Shown here in pieces: positions 18,530 through 28,238 of a stretch of DNA of 34,919 nt. The stretch is taken from assembly GCF_030157465.1 (NCBI RefSeq), contig NZ_JAOAUU010000154.1:1-34919 (forward strand), given 5' to 3'. Numbering within the stretch: the stretch's first letter is position 1; every line of letters starts with the position of its first letter. This DNA comes from Zoogloea sp. GTDB taxonomy: Bacteria; Pseudomonadota; Gammaproteobacteria; Burkholderiales; Rhodocyclaceae. A program made the position numbers and the translations under genes. Below the pieces are notes generated by a model. That model saw nothing but the letters and a program-made list of their open reading frames with translations. It was not told the origin of the DNA and made no database searches.

Positions 18530-19573
18530 ATGAAGATTTCCGATCTGCTCGGCATCGAGCACCCGCTGATCCAGGCGCCGATGGCCGGCGTACAGGGCAG
18601 TGCCCTGTGCATTGCCGTTTGCAATGCGGGGGGCCTCGGCTCCCTGCCCTGCGCCATGCTCACGCCACAAAGCCTGCGCAGCGAACTCGAAACCATACGC
18701 CAGCACACCACCCGGCCCTACAACGTCAATTTCTTCTGCCACACCCCGCCCGCAGCCGATCCCGCCCGGGAAGCTGCCTGGCGCCAGGCGCTGCGCCCCT
18801 ACTATCAGGCGCTCAACATTGATCCGCAGGATCTATCCCCCGCAGCGGCACGTGCGCCGTTCAGCAGTGCGGCGGCCGACATCCTCGAAGAATTCAGGCC
18901 GCCCGTGATCAGCTTTCACTTCGGGCTGCCCTCAACCGAGCTCATGCAGCGGGCCAAAGACTGGGGCGCAAAAATCCTCTCGTCGGCCACCACGGTGGAC
19001 GAAGCGATCTGGCTCGAAGATCACGGAGTCGACGCCATCATCGCCCAGGGACTGGAGGCCGGCGGCCACCGGGGCATGTTCCTGAACGATGATCTGACGA
19101 CACAAATGGGCAGCATCGCCCTGGTGCCGCAAATTGTCCGCCGGGTAAAAGTGCCGGTCATTGCGGCCGGCGGCATTGCCGACGCACGCGGCGTTGCCGC
19201 GGCAATGGCGCTCGGGGCCGCCGGTGTCCAGGCGGGCACGGCCTACCTGCTGGCCTTGGAGGCGACCACCAGCGCCGTCCATCGCGCCGCGCTGAAGAGC
19301 CGGGCAGCCGCGCATACCGCGCTGACCAATCTGTTCACCGGTCGGCCGGCCCGCGGCATCGTCAATCGGATCATTCGCGAACTGGGGCCCATTTCAAACA
19401 AAGCACCGGAATTTCCCCTGGCGACAGCGGCCATCACGCCGCTGCGCACCCAGGCCGAAGCCATGGGCTCGGACGAATTCTCGCCCCTGTGGGCCGGGCA
19501 GAATGCCAGCGCCTGCCTGGAAGCCGGCGCCGCCGACATCACCCGGGCCCTCGCAGCGGGATTCCAGGCCTGA
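18530..19573 (+). CDS. Nitronate monooxygenase-like FMN enzyme (2-nitropropane dioxygenase family)
   Basis: FMN-dependent TIM-barrel protein. Family members oxidise alkyl nitronates such as propionate 3-nitronate; relatives include enoyl-ACP reductase FabK. Seen in 347 residues: an N-terminal PLIQAPMAGV motif, the motif QGLEAGGHRG (about 172-181) typical of class I nitronate monooxygenases, and a phosphate-binding AAGGIADARG segment followed by LGAAGVQAGTAYL. ATG 18530 has GGAGCC upstream. No nitro-compound genes are nearby, so the true substrate is open. Confidence 0.82.
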   Translation: MKISDLLGIEHPLIQAPMAGVQGSALCIAVCNAGGLGSLPCAMLTPQSLRSELETIRQHTTRPYNVNFFCHTPPAADPAREAAWRQALRPYYQALNIDPQDLSPAAARAPFSSAAADILEEFRPPVISFHFGLPSTELMQRAKDWGAKILSSATTVDEAIWLEDHGVDAIIAQGLEAGGHRGMFLNDDLTTQMGSIALVPQIVRRVKVPVIAAGGIADARGVAAAMALGAAGVQAGTAYLLALEATTSAVHRAALKSRAAAHTALTNLFTGRPARGIVNRIIRELGPISNKAPEFPLATAAITPLRTQAEAMGSDEFSPLWAGQNASACLEAGAADITRALAAGFQA

Positions 19574-19607
19574 GGCAGGCGGCTCGTCGCAGGCGCGTGT
19601 GCTGCGG

Positions 19608-19808
19608 TTACTTCGGCTTGCCGGGTTCGGCCTCCAGCTCGAGGCCCCAGTCACCGAAGGTGTACCAATCCTCGCCGATCATCTCGGCCGGATGCAGGGT
19701 GCGCCCCGAACCGTTGCCGCAGGCCAGCGCGTCCGCCGCGCAATACTTGTCGCAGCCCCAGCAGATGCGCTCGGGGTGCGGCGGGTTGAGGGGAAACTTC
19801 TTGGCCAT
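19608..19808 (-). CDS. DUF3079-like small cysteine-rich protein
   Basis: A 66-residue protein of unknown function starting MAKKFPLNPPHPERICWGC, recognised from memory as resembling the DUF3079 family common in proteobacteria. Cysteines in CWGCDKYC and a further ACGNG cysteine suggest a metal site. The conserved GEDWYTFGDWG lies near the C-terminus. ATG 19808 is chosen because the family begins there; an upstream extension to 19871 looks unrelated. It converges with the preceding plus-strand gene. No function is proposed. Confidence 0.72.
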   Translation of the reverse strand: MAKKFPLNPPHPERICWGCDKYCAADALACGNGSGRTLHPAEMIGEDWYTFGDWGLELEAEPGKPK

Positions 19809-19912
19809 TTGGGGCAATCCACTGCAGTCACAGATCTGGCCGCAGCCTACCCGACGCCCCGGCCGGCGCATTGACCCCCATCAAGCCCGCCATTTCGGGC
19901 ACGGCAGGCGCC

Positions 19913-20359
19913 TTACCCGCACATTTCCCGGTACTCCGCCGGAATCTCCACCGCCCGGATGCGCAGCGGATCAGCCGCATCGCGCTTGGCAAAGACTCGG
20001 ATGTCGCGCCCCTCGGCGATCAGGGTGTCACCACGCCGGGCCACGTGGCGCATGACGAAGCTTTTGGTATTCCACTGCTCGACCCAGGTTTCGATCTCGA
20101 TATCCTCGCCGTAGGTGGCGGGGTTGCGAAAGCTGGCCTGGGCGTCGACCAGCGGCGTGCCGATGATGCCGGACATCCGCTCGGTGTCGCGCCAGCTGGG
20201 CACGCCGCAGGCGGTGAAAAACTCCCGGCTCGACGTGTCGAACCAGCGGAAGTAGTTCGAGAAATGCACGATCTGCGCCGGATCGCAATCGACGAAGGCG
20301 ATCCGGTAGCGCATCACATGACTGCGGCGGACGCCGCCTTCAAGCGCGGCGCCACCCAT
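19913..20359 (-). CDS. 4-Hydroxybenzoyl-CoA thioesterase-like acyl-CoA thioesterase
   Basis: Hot-dog-fold thioesterase. The segment DCDPAQIVHFSNYFRWFD, followed by GIIGTPLV, KSFVMRH, RIRAVEIPAEY and a final cysteine, lines up closely, as I recall it, with the Pseudomonas CBS3 4-hydroxybenzoyl-CoA thioesterase, including the catalytic aspartate (D26 here, Asp17 there). An aroyl-CoA substrate is therefore plausible. ATG 20359 begins one base after the CoA-transferase stop; a GTG at 20371 and an ATG at 20314 are alternatives. It is the last gene of a minus-strand CoA-thioester operon and could release free (hydroxy)benzoate at the end of side-chain beta-oxidation. Confidence 0.82.
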   Translation of the reverse strand: MGGAALEGGVRRSHVMRYRIAFVDCDPAQIVHFSNYFRWFDTSSREFFTACGVPSWRDTERMSGIIGTPLVDAQASFRNPATYGEDIEIETWVEQWNTKSFVMRHVARRGDTLIAEGRDIRVFAKRDAADPLRIRAVEIPAEYREMCG

Positions 20360-20360
20360 G

Positions 20361-21923
20361 TCAGCGCGCACCCATCAGCGTGGCCAGCTGGCCCCACTCG
20401 GGCTGGAACAAGCCGCCTTCCATCAACTGCACGTCGCGCATCAGCGGCGGGAAAGCCATGTGGGCCACGATGTCACGCTCGATGTCGATGCCCGGCGCCA
20501 CTTCCAGCAGCTCGATGCCTTCGGCGGTCAGCCGGAACACCGCCCGCTCGGTCACGTAAAGCACGGCCTGGCCGATACTGGCCGCGTAGTGGCCGCTGAA
20601 GGTGATCTGCTCGACGTGCTCGAGGAACTTGCGGCTCTTGCCTTCCTTGACGATCTTGAGGCGACCGCCATCGACGGCGATTTCCAGCCCGCCAGCGGTG
20701 AAGGTTCCGCAAAAAACCACCTTCTTGGCGTTCTGGGTGATGTTGATGAAGCCGCCGCAGCCCACCGGACGCCCGCTGAACTTGCTCACGTTGACGTTGC
20801 CGTGGCCGTCGGTCTGGGCCAGGCCCAGGAAGGCCACGTCGATGCCGCCGCCGTCGTAGAAGTCGAACTGGGCCGGCTGCTCGATCACCGCTTCGGCGTT
20901 CGATGCATGGCCAAAATCGAGGCCCGCCGCCGGTACGCCGCCGATGGGGCCGGTTTCCAGCGTCAGCGCCATCAGGTGCTCGATTTTCTCCTCGGCGGCG
21001 ATCGACGCCAGGCCTTCCGGCATGCCGATGCCCAGGTTCACCACCGCGCCGGACTTGAGCTCCATCGCGGCCCGACGGGCGATGATCTTGCGCTCGTCGA
21101 GGGGCAGCGCCTGCATGGCGCGGGTCGGCACCTTGATGTCGCCGGCGTAGACCGGGTTGAAGTAGGTGCCCATCGTTTGCAGATGGTTTTCCGGGCGGCC
21201 GATCAGCAGGTAATCCACGAGGATGCCGGGAATCTTCACGTCCTTGGGGTGCAGCGTGCCGTTCTTGACGATGTGTTCAACCTGCACGATCACGATGCCG
21301 CCGCTGGCCCGCGCCGCCTGGGCGATGGACAGCGATTCCAGCAGCACGCCTTCGCGGGCCATCGACACGTTGCCGTTTTCGTCGGCGAACGAACCGCGCA
21401 GCAGCGCCACATCCACCTTGGGATTGCGGAAATACAGCCACTCCTCGCCGTCCAGGTGCACCACCTCGACCAGATCCTCGGTGGCCGCGGCATTCACCTT
21501 GGCGCCTTCGATGCGCGGATCGACAAAGGTTTCCAGGCCCACCTTGGTCATGAACCCCGGACGCCGGCCGGCGATCTGCTTGGGCAGTTGCACCAGCACG
21601 CCCTGGGGCAGGTTGTAGGCCTCGATCTTGTTTTCCATGATCAGGCGCATCAGCTCCGGCCCGCCAACGCCGAAGTGGCCGCCGACGATGCGCTTGAGCA
21701 GGCCTTCACGGGCAAAGTGATGCACGCCGCGATCCTTGCCGTTGCCCACGCCGGTGGCGTGATACAGCGTGAGATCCCGCGGGTGACCGGTGGCCTCGAA
21801 GGATTCGCGGATCGCCAGCACCGCCTCTTCGGCAAAGCCGGCAAGGCCCATGCCGGTGCAATAAACCGTGGCGCCGTTCTTGACCAGGTGGCCCACGTCG
21901 CCTGCTTTGATAACTCTTGGCAT
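20361..21923 (-). CDS. Fused family I CoA transferase (acyl-CoA:acetate/3-oxoacid type)
   Basis: Alpha and beta halves of a 3-oxoacid/acetate CoA transferase joined in one 520-residue chain, as in the YdiF/acetate CoA-transferase group. Seen: an N-terminal half with GxGFxEEAV-like residues near 24-36, and in the second half NLGIGMPEG (296-304) and the catalytic glutamate E323 in LETGPIGGV. It moves CoA between carboxylic acids through a glutamyl-CoA intermediate. In this operon it could activate an incoming acid or recover CoA from an acyl-CoA product. It starts twelve bases after the SDR gene. Confidence 0.88.
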   Translation of the reverse strand: MPRVIKAGDVGHLVKNGATVYCTGMGLAGFAEEAVLAIRESFEATGHPRDLTLYHATGVGNGKDRGVHHFAREGLLKRIVGGHFGVGGPELMRLIMENKIEAYNLPQGVLVQLPKQIAGRRPGFMTKVGLETFVDPRIEGAKVNAAATEDLVEVVHLDGEEWLYFRNPKVDVALLRGSFADENGNVSMAREGVLLESLSIAQAARASGGIVIVQVEHIVKNGTLHPKDVKIPGILVDYLLIGRPENHLQTMGTYFNPVYAGDIKVPTRAMQALPLDERKIIARRAAMELKSGAVVNLGIGMPEGLASIAAEEKIEHLMALTLETGPIGGVPAAGLDFGHASNAEAVIEQPAQFDFYDGGGIDVAFLGLAQTDGHGNVNVSKFSGRPVGCGGFINITQNAKKVVFCGTFTAGGLEIAVDGGRLKIVKEGKSRKFLEHVEQITFSGHYAASIGQAVLYVTERAVFRLTAEGIELLEVAPGIDIERDIVAHMAFPPLMRDVQLMEGGLFQPEWGQLATLMGAR

Positions 21924-21935
21924 CGTCAGCTCCGC

Positions 21936-22703
<768 letters not shown>

Positions 22704-22791
22704 TTTCTGTCTCCTTCTGATGGCCGGCTCGAGGCCGGCCCAGTCGCTGTTTGTTCTGGGCGAATGAATTCTGTGAAAATGCCAGAGCCAT

Positions 22792-22886
22792 GTAGGTCGG
22801 GTTAGCCCGCAGGGCGTAACCCGACACCAACATGAACATCGATGGACACGTCCGATGTCGGGTTACGCTGCGCTAACCCGACCTAC
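22792..22886. repeat. REP-like palindrome pair (BIME) with GTCGGGTTA/TAACCCGAC stems
   Basis: Two palindromes in inverted orientation. The first (22792-22825) starts GTAGGTCGGGTTA and closes TAACCCGAC; the second (22857-22886) has the same 9-base stems with a CGCTGCGC loop and ends CCTAC. This arrangement is typical of bacterial interspersed REP elements. It lies inside a minus-strand operon, between the SDR and thiolase genes. The same stem recurs at 34668-34693 beside a transposase remnant. Confidence 0.8.
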
Positions 22887-22912
22887 CCAAGCTGCGTTGT
22901 TGTGCCTGTGCA

Positions 22913-22993
22913 GGGGCGACTTCAGTCACCCATCCGCGCGTTGAATCACAGGCAAGCCGTTGATCCGTCTCCGCGGGCGACTGAAGTCGCCCC
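22913..22993. repeat. Second, unrelated REP-like inverted repeat (GGGGCGACTTCAGTC arms)
   Basis: Perfect 15-base inverted arms at 22913-22927 and 22979-22993, separated by 51 bases. Each arm also contains the short palindrome-like GACTTCAGTC. It shares no stem sequence with the adjacent GTCGGGTTA pair, so two repeat families have settled in the same 299-base gap. Confidence 0.7.
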
Positions 22994-23002
22994 TACCGTG
23001 TA

Positions 23003-24253
23003 TCAGGCGCGCTCGACGAGAATCGCCATACCCTGGCCGCCGCCGACGCAGGCCGACGCGATGCCGAACTGCTGGTCGTCCAGCGAGAGCTGGCGCGACA
23101 CGGTGTGCGTCAGGCGCATGCCGGAGGCACCCAGCGGGTGACCGATGGCGATGGCGCCGCCGCGGGTGTTGGCGCGCTCACGGTCGAGGCCGAGTTCGCG
23201 TTCGCAGCCGAGGTACTGGGCGCCAAAGGCTTCGTTGATCTCGACGCGGCCGACATCGGCCAGGCTCAGGCCGGCCTTGGCCAGCACCGCGCGGATCGCC
23301 GGCGCCGGGCCCATGCCCATGATCTCGGGCGGCACGCCGGCCGAGGCTCCGCCAACGATGCGGGCCAGCGGCTTGAGGCCGTGGGCGCGCACGTATTCGC
23401 CGGATGCCACCAGCACCGCAGCGCCGCCATCGACGATGGCCGAGCTGTTGCCGCCGGTCTGCACGCCCTTGAAGGCGGGCTTGAGCTTTTGCAGGGTTTC
23501 GAGGCTGGTCGGCTTGACGTGCTCGTCGCGCCCGAAAGACTGCTGCCGATCGGCAAGCTTGAGAAAGCGGCTCTGGTAGCCCTCCAGGGCAAACTCGGCG
23601 CTGGTCACCGCCACCACTTCGTCGTCGAAGTAGCCGCCATCCCACGCGGCGTTGGCGCGGGCAAAGCTCTGGGCGGCGTAGGCATCCACGTCTTCACGGG
23701 TGATGCCGTACTTCACGGCAACGTTTTCGGCGGTGTTGCCCATGCCCTGGCGGGTCGCCGGGTCGGTGAAGGCTTCCCACAAAAAATCGCGAAACTCGAT
23801 CTGCCCCATGCGAAAGCCCGCCCGGTGCGTGTAGGCCGCCACCGGGTTGCGCGACATGGATTCGGCGCCCACCGCCAGCACCACCTGGGCGCTGCCCAGG
23901 GCGATCTGGTTGGCCGCCTGCAGGATCGTTTCGAAACCGGTGCCGCAGATGCGCGTGGCCAGCATGGCCGGGGCCGTTGCCGGCACGCCGGAATACAGGC
24001 CGATGTGACGCGGCAGGTAGTAGGCGTCGAAACCGGCCTGGGCCATGTTGCCGCCCACCACCGACTGCACCTCGGAGGCCGGAATGCCGCTGCGTTCAAA
24101 CAGCGCGCGGGCGGCAAAGATGCCCATGTCGATCGGGTTTACATCGCGCAGCACGCCGTTGTAATCGGCAAACGGGGTGCGGGCGCCGGCCACCAGGTAG
24201 ACGTCGTCGTAGCGGGTAACCAGTGCGCTGTTGGTGAATTCTTCGTAAGCCAT
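23003..24253 (-). CDS. Acetyl-CoA acetyltransferase / 3-ketoacyl-CoA thiolase
   Basis: Thiolase of 416 residues that cleaves a 3-oxoacyl-CoA with CoA to acetyl-CoA and a shortened acyl-CoA. Seen: nucleophile C103 in ICGTGFE, NEAFGAQYLG, H372 in GGAIAIGHPLG and C402 in CVGGGQG, the full catalytic set. The ATG lies four bases after the enoyl-CoA hydratase stop, so it is tightly coupled to it. In this operon a phenylpropanoid-type 3-oxoacyl-CoA is a reasonable substrate. Confidence 0.9.
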   Translation of the reverse strand: MAYEEFTNSALVTRYDDVYLVAGARTPFADYNGVLRDVNPIDMGIFAARALFERSGIPASEVQSVVGGNMAQAGFDAYYLPRHIGLYSGVPATAPAMLATRICGTGFETILQAANQIALGSAQVVLAVGAESMSRNPVAAYTHRAGFRMGQIEFRDFLWEAFTDPATRQGMGNTAENVAVKYGITREDVDAYAAQSFARANAAWDGGYFDDEVVAVTSAEFALEGYQSRFLKLADRQQSFGRDEHVKPTSLETLQKLKPAFKGVQTGGNSSAIVDGGAAVLVASGEYVRAHGLKPLARIVGGASAGVPPEIMGMGPAPAIRAVLAKAGLSLADVGRVEINEAFGAQYLGCERELGLDRERANTRGGAIAIGHPLGASGMRLTHTVSRQLSLDDQQFGIASACVGGGQGMAILVERA

Positions 24254-24257
24254 GTTC

Positions 24258-25016
24258 TCAGCCCTTCTTGCGGTTCAGGAAGTCCTGCATGCGACGGTTG
24301 GCTTCGTCGCTGCTCTGGGCAATCGCGGCGGCCAGGGATTCGGTGTAAAGGCCGTTGGCCATCGACATGTCGCCGATGTTGGCCACCGCGGTGATCGACG
24401 CCCAGTTGGACAGCGGCGCATTGGTGGCGATCTGGGCCGCCAGCTTCATGGCTTCTTCCAGGGCCTTGCCCTCTTCGACGAGGTAGTGCGACAGACCGAG
24501 GCGGTAGCCGTCTTCGGCGCTGTAGCGGCGGCCGGTGAGCATCATTTCGGTCATGCGGTCGGGGCCGATGATCTTGCCGACGCGCACCGAGGCGCCGCCG
24601 CCGACAAAGATGCCGCGCTGGCCTTCCGGCAACTGGAAGAAGGCGCTCGTGTCGGCAACCCGCACGTGAGTGCTGGTGGCCAGCTCAAGACCGCCGCCCA
24701 CCACCGCGCCCTGCAGCGCCGACACCACCGGACGGCCGCCGAACTGGATCTTCTGGAAAACCTTGTGCCACCACTGGGAGTGCTGCAGCACTTCGAAGGG
24801 CGAGCGGATCTGGTGCTCGGACAGATCGAGGCCGGCCGAAAAGTGCGCGCCTTCGCCGGAAATCACCACCACCGTGGCATCACTGCCGAGGCTGTCGAAG
24901 CAGGCTTCGATGTCCTGCAGGAGGCCGTTATTCACGGCATTGCGCTTGGCCGGACGGTTGAGCCGGATGTGGGCAATGCTGTTCTCGATGCTGACCAGGA
25001 TGTTTTCGTAGTTCAT
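24258..25016 (-). CDS. Enoyl-CoA hydratase/isomerase family protein
   Basis: Crotonase-fold protein of 252 residues from ATG 25016 (MNYENILVSI), which has GGAAG upstream; the frame is open to 25064, but the extra residues are unlike the family. Seen: the oxyanion-hole segments SGEGAHFSAGLDL and QGAVVGGGLELA, with a glutamate in the second. It would hydrate an enoyl-CoA for the SDR dehydrogenase. It lies between the thiolase and the CoA ligase of the same operon. Confidence 0.88.
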   Translation of the reverse strand: MNYENILVSIENSIAHIRLNRPAKRNAVNNGLLQDIEACFDSLGSDATVVVISGEGAHFSAGLDLSEHQIRSPFEVLQHSQWWHKVFQKIQFGGRPVVSALQGAVVGGGLELATSTHVRVADTSAFFQLPEGQRGIFVGGGASVRVGKIIGPDRMTEMMLTGRRYSAEDGYRLGLSHYLVEEGKALEEAMKLAAQIATNAPLSNWASITAVANIGDMSMANGLYTESLAAAIAQSSDEANRRMQDFLNRKKG

Positions 25017-25082
25017 GTTTCTTCCTTGTTGTTTTGGGGCGCGGGAGCGAGTGCTGTTCTCCATTCCCGCGCGGTCCCCTTG

Positions 25083-26948
25083 TCAGGCCTTGCCGGCCGG
25101 CAGCAGGATCACGTCCTCGTCCGGCTGCTCGGAATGGAGTCGCATCACCAGGTCGGCGCGGCGCGTGAGCACCAGGCGCTGGTTGATGTAGCCCTTGTCG
25201 GTAATCTCGCCGGCGTCGATGGAGGGCGGCTCGACCAGAACCATGGCCCGTGCCGCGTAGCCGGCGGAGCCGCCGCCGCTCTTCTTGAGCGTGGCGAGGC
25301 CGCGGGCCACCATGGCGCGCACCGAGGGCTGGCGCAGCAGCACCTCGACAGGCGCATCGGCCGGCAGGTTGGCCGACAGCTTGCGCAGCTCGGGCACGTT
25401 CGGAAAGATCAGAAAACCGATCTCGTCGCCGTTGTGGCCGGTGACGACGATGTCCTGGGCCATGGGCACCAGGGCATCGAGGCCTTTCATGCGCAGGCTG
25501 CCCACGTGCACCCAGGTGCCGGTGACGAGCTTGAAGTCTTCGCCCACGCGGCCGTCGAACAGCAGCCCCTTTTGCGGGCGGGCGCTATCGACGAACTCGA
25601 CCGCATCACCGATCTGGTAGAAGCCTTCTTCGTCGAACGCCGCCTTTGAAAGCTCGGGCAGCTTCCAGTAGCCGGGCATCACGTTGTGGCCGCGCACGCG
25701 CACTTCCATCTTGTCGGCCGAAGGCACCAGCTTGAGTTCGGTGCCCGGAATCGGGATGCCGATCACGCCCGAGCGCTCCGGCGCAAAGTGGCTGTCGGTG
25801 CACAGCGGCGCGGTTTCGGTGGAGCCCCAGCCGGAAACCAGCGGCACATGCACGCCGAGGGTTTCCATCGACAGGCGGTTGATCTCGTCGTACAAGTGCT
25901 GCGGCAGCGCGGCAGCGGCGTAGAAGATGACCTGCAGGTTCTTGAAGAAAGCCTCACGCAGGGACACATCCTCGTGCAGCGCCGACACCAGCATGTCGAA
26001 GCCGCGCGGCACGTTGAGATAAATGGTGGGCGAAATGTCGCGCAGGTTCTTGAGACTGGTTTCGAAGGCGCCCGGCGCCGGCTTGCCGGTGTCGAGATAC
26101 ATCGTGCCGCCGTTACGCAGCACCATGTTGAAGTTGTGGTTGCTGCCGAAGGTATGGCTCCACGGCAGCCAGTCCACCACCACCGGCGGGTTCTGTTCGA
26201 GGAAGGGCCAGATCTGCGCCTTGGCCTGCTGGTTGGAGCAGATCATGTGCTGGGTGTTGATCACCGCCTTGGGCGCGCCAACCGAACCGGACGTAAACAG
26301 GAACTTGGCGATGGTGTCGCCATTCACGGCGGCATAGGCCGCATCCACGGCCGCTGCGTCGGTACGCTCGAGCAGCGTCGAGAAAGGCACCGCGCCCTCC
26401 CCCGCGCCGCCCGCACTGCCGGCCACCACCACGCCGTCATGCAGCGGGGCGATGGCGGCCAGCGCCGGCGCAAAGCGGGCGTGGTTCTCGACGAAGATCA
26501 CGCCCGGCGTGATGTGCTCGATGTTGCTCTTGAGCTTGGCAAAATCCTTGGACACCAGCGAGTAGGCCTGGGAGATCGCCGACACCGGCACACCCACGTG
26601 CATCGCGGCCAGCATCAGCACCGCGTGCTCGACGCTGTTGTCGGACAGCACCACCACCGGCCGATTCACCGACAGGTTCTGGCCCAGCAGCCAGGTGCCC
26701 ACGGCACGCACGCGGACCAGGGTTTCGGCGTAGCTCAGGCGAACCCACTCGCCGTTGGCGCCGCGCTCGGCCATGAAGGTGCGCTCGGGCGCCTCCGCGG
26801 CCCAGCGCTCGAGGCTCTGGCCCAGTTTGTCGGGAACCGCCCCGAGGGGCATCGGCGAGCGCAGCACGCGGCTGCCGTCGGCGCGGTGCTCCACCAGCAC
26901 GGTGGCCGGGGCGAACAGCTTGGCGGGATCACGAATGATCGTAGTCAT
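25083..26948 (-). CDS. Feruloyl-CoA synthetase-like AMP-forming acyl-CoA ligase
   Basis: ANL-superfamily ligase of 621 residues that activates a carboxylic acid with ATP and CoA. Seen: the P-loop FTSGSVGAPKA (218-228), the GWGSTETAP motif (373-381), YQIGDAVEF and DGRVGEDFKL. Length and the N-terminal pattern resemble the feruloyl-CoA synthase group more than fatty-acid ligases. It sits twelve bases after the periplasmic binding protein gene, so the acid captured outside is probably its substrate. The exact acid (ferulate, coumarate, phenylpropionate or another) is not decided by the sequence. Confidence 0.87.
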   Translation of the reverse strand: MTTIIRDPAKLFAPATVLVEHRADGSRVLRSPMPLGAVPDKLGQSLERWAAEAPERTFMAERGANGEWVRLSYAETLVRVRAVGTWLLGQNLSVNRPVVVLSDNSVEHAVLMLAAMHVGVPVSAISQAYSLVSKDFAKLKSNIEHITPGVIFVENHARFAPALAAIAPLHDGVVVAGSAGGAGEGAVPFSTLLERTDAAAVDAAYAAVNGDTIAKFLFTSGSVGAPKAVINTQHMICSNQQAKAQIWPFLEQNPPVVVDWLPWSHTFGSNHNFNMVLRNGGTMYLDTGKPAPGAFETSLKNLRDISPTIYLNVPRGFDMLVSALHEDVSLREAFFKNLQVIFYAAAALPQHLYDEINRLSMETLGVHVPLVSGWGSTETAPLCTDSHFAPERSGVIGIPIPGTELKLVPSADKMEVRVRGHNVMPGYWKLPELSKAAFDEEGFYQIGDAVEFVDSARPQKGLLFDGRVGEDFKLVTGTWVHVGSLRMKGLDALVPMAQDIVVTGHNGDEIGFLIFPNVPELRKLSANLPADAPVEVLLRQPSVRAMVARGLATLKKSGGGSAGYAARAMVLVEPPSIDAGEITDKGYINQRLVLTRRADLVMRLHSEQPDEDVILLPAGKA

Positions 26949-26960
26949 CGTCCGCGCTCC

Positions 26961-28100
26961 TTACTTGGAAGGAAGAATCTTCCAGTCGCCGCCCTGCACG
27001 CGCACCAGCACGCGGGCACGCTCGTCGAGGCCGAAGTGGTCGTTGGCGCTCATGTTGAACACGCCGTGGGCACCGGCCACTTCACGCTCGGCTTCGATGG
27101 CGTCACGCAGGCCCTTGCGGAAAGCGGGCGTGCCCGGCTTGCCGGCCTTGAGCGCCGAGGGAACAGCCTTCTCGATCAGCTTGTAGGCATCAAAGGCGTA
27201 AGCGCCGAAGGACGACACGCTGCCGGCACCGTACTTGGCCTCGTAGAGCTTGATGTATTCCAGCGCCGGCTTCTTCGACGGGTGCGAATCGGGCAGCTGG
27301 CTGGCCACCGCAACCGGGCCGATCGGCAGGATGCCGCCTTCAACCGCCTTGCCGCCCACCTTCAGGAACTCTTTGTTGGCCGCGGCGTGGGTTTGATAGA
27401 TCTGGCCCTTGTAGCCGCGCTCGAACAGCGTGGTGTGGGGCAGCGCAGCCGGGGTGCCGGAACCGGCGATCATCACCGCGTCGGGCTTGGCCGCAACCAC
27501 CTTGAGCACCTGGCCGCTCACCGAGGTATCCACGCGGTTATAGCGCTCGACAGCCACCAGCTTGATGCCGGCGGCTTCGGCCGCGGCGGTGATTTCCTTC
27601 AGCCACACTTCGCCGTACGGGTCGTTGAAGCCGATGAAGCCGAGGGTCTTGACGCCGCTTTGCTGCATGTGGCCGACCAGCGCCTTGGCCATCAGCGAGT
27701 TGTGCTGCGGTGCGCGAAAGACCCACTGGTTCTTGGCCGCCGGCAGATCCACCGGGCACATCGCAACCTGCGGCGTGGCGGTTTCGTTGGCCACTTCGGC
27801 CATGGCCGCGCAGGCCGGGGTGGAGGACGAACCCACCAGCACATCCACCTTGTCTTCGGTTACCAGCTTGCGGGCGTTCTTGGTGGCCTGGCCGGGATCG
27901 GTGCCGTCATCGAGCACGATGTAGTTGATCTTCTCGCCGGCGATGCTGGTCGGCAGGATCGCGAAGGTGTTTTTTTCAGGAATGCCGAGGGACGCCGCGG
28001 GGCCGGTAGCCGACACGGAAACGCCGATATTGATATCGGCCTGGGCCATGCCGGACAGGGTGGCCAGGATCAGGGCGGGCAGCATGCGTTGGGTTTTCAT
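26961..28100 (-). CDS. Periplasmic substrate-binding protein of the branched-chain amino-acid (Liv/HAAT) ABC type
   Basis: Exported solute receptor of 379 residues with a signal peptide (about 1-21, MKTQRMLPAL...GMAQA) and the Peripla_BP_6 fold: DDGTDPGQATKNARKLV, a VGSSSTPA segment and later GFNDPYGEVW. Many such proteins in aromatic-degrading bacteria bind aromatic acids instead of amino acids. It is the first gene of the minus-strand operon, next to the CoA ligase. No permease or ATPase genes occur in the window, so it must share a transporter encoded elsewhere. Confidence 0.86.
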   Translation of the reverse strand: MKTQRMLPALILATLSGMAQADINIGVSVSATGPAASLGIPEKNTFAILPTSIAGEKINYIVLDDGTDPGQATKNARKLVTEDKVDVLVGSSSTPACAAMAEVANETATPQVAMCPVDLPAAKNQWVFRAPQHNSLMAKALVGHMQQSGVKTLGFIGFNDPYGEVWLKEITAAAEAAGIKLVAVERYNRVDTSVSGQVLKVVAAKPDAVMIAGSGTPAALPHTTLFERGYKGQIYQTHAAANKEFLKVGGKAVEGGILPIGPVAVASQLPDSHPSKKPALEYIKLYEAKYGAGSVSSFGAYAFDAYKLIEKAVPSALKAGKPGTPAFRKGLRDAIEAEREVAGAHGVFNMSANDHFGLDERARVLVRVQGGDWKILPSK

Positions 28101-28162
28101 CGTGTCTCCTCCAGTTGGAAGTGTGCCGGCTCTTGGGCCGGGCGTGTATCAGATATGAGATT

Positions 28163-28192
28163 TTGAACCGCAGAGAAAATATACTTTACAAT
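28163..28192 (+). promoter_or_regulatory. Candidate sigma-70 promoter for the acyl-CoA dehydrogenase
   Basis: TTGAAC (28163-28168) and TACAAT (28187-28192) are separated by 18 bases in an AT-rich part of the divergent gap between the binding-protein gene and the dehydrogenase. The boxes are close to consensus. The gap must also carry the minus-strand operon promoter, which I could not place. Confidence 0.45.
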
Positions 28193-28238
28193 ACACCCGC
28201 AACGCAAGAGATCTTATTTGATATTTAAGGAGGAGACT

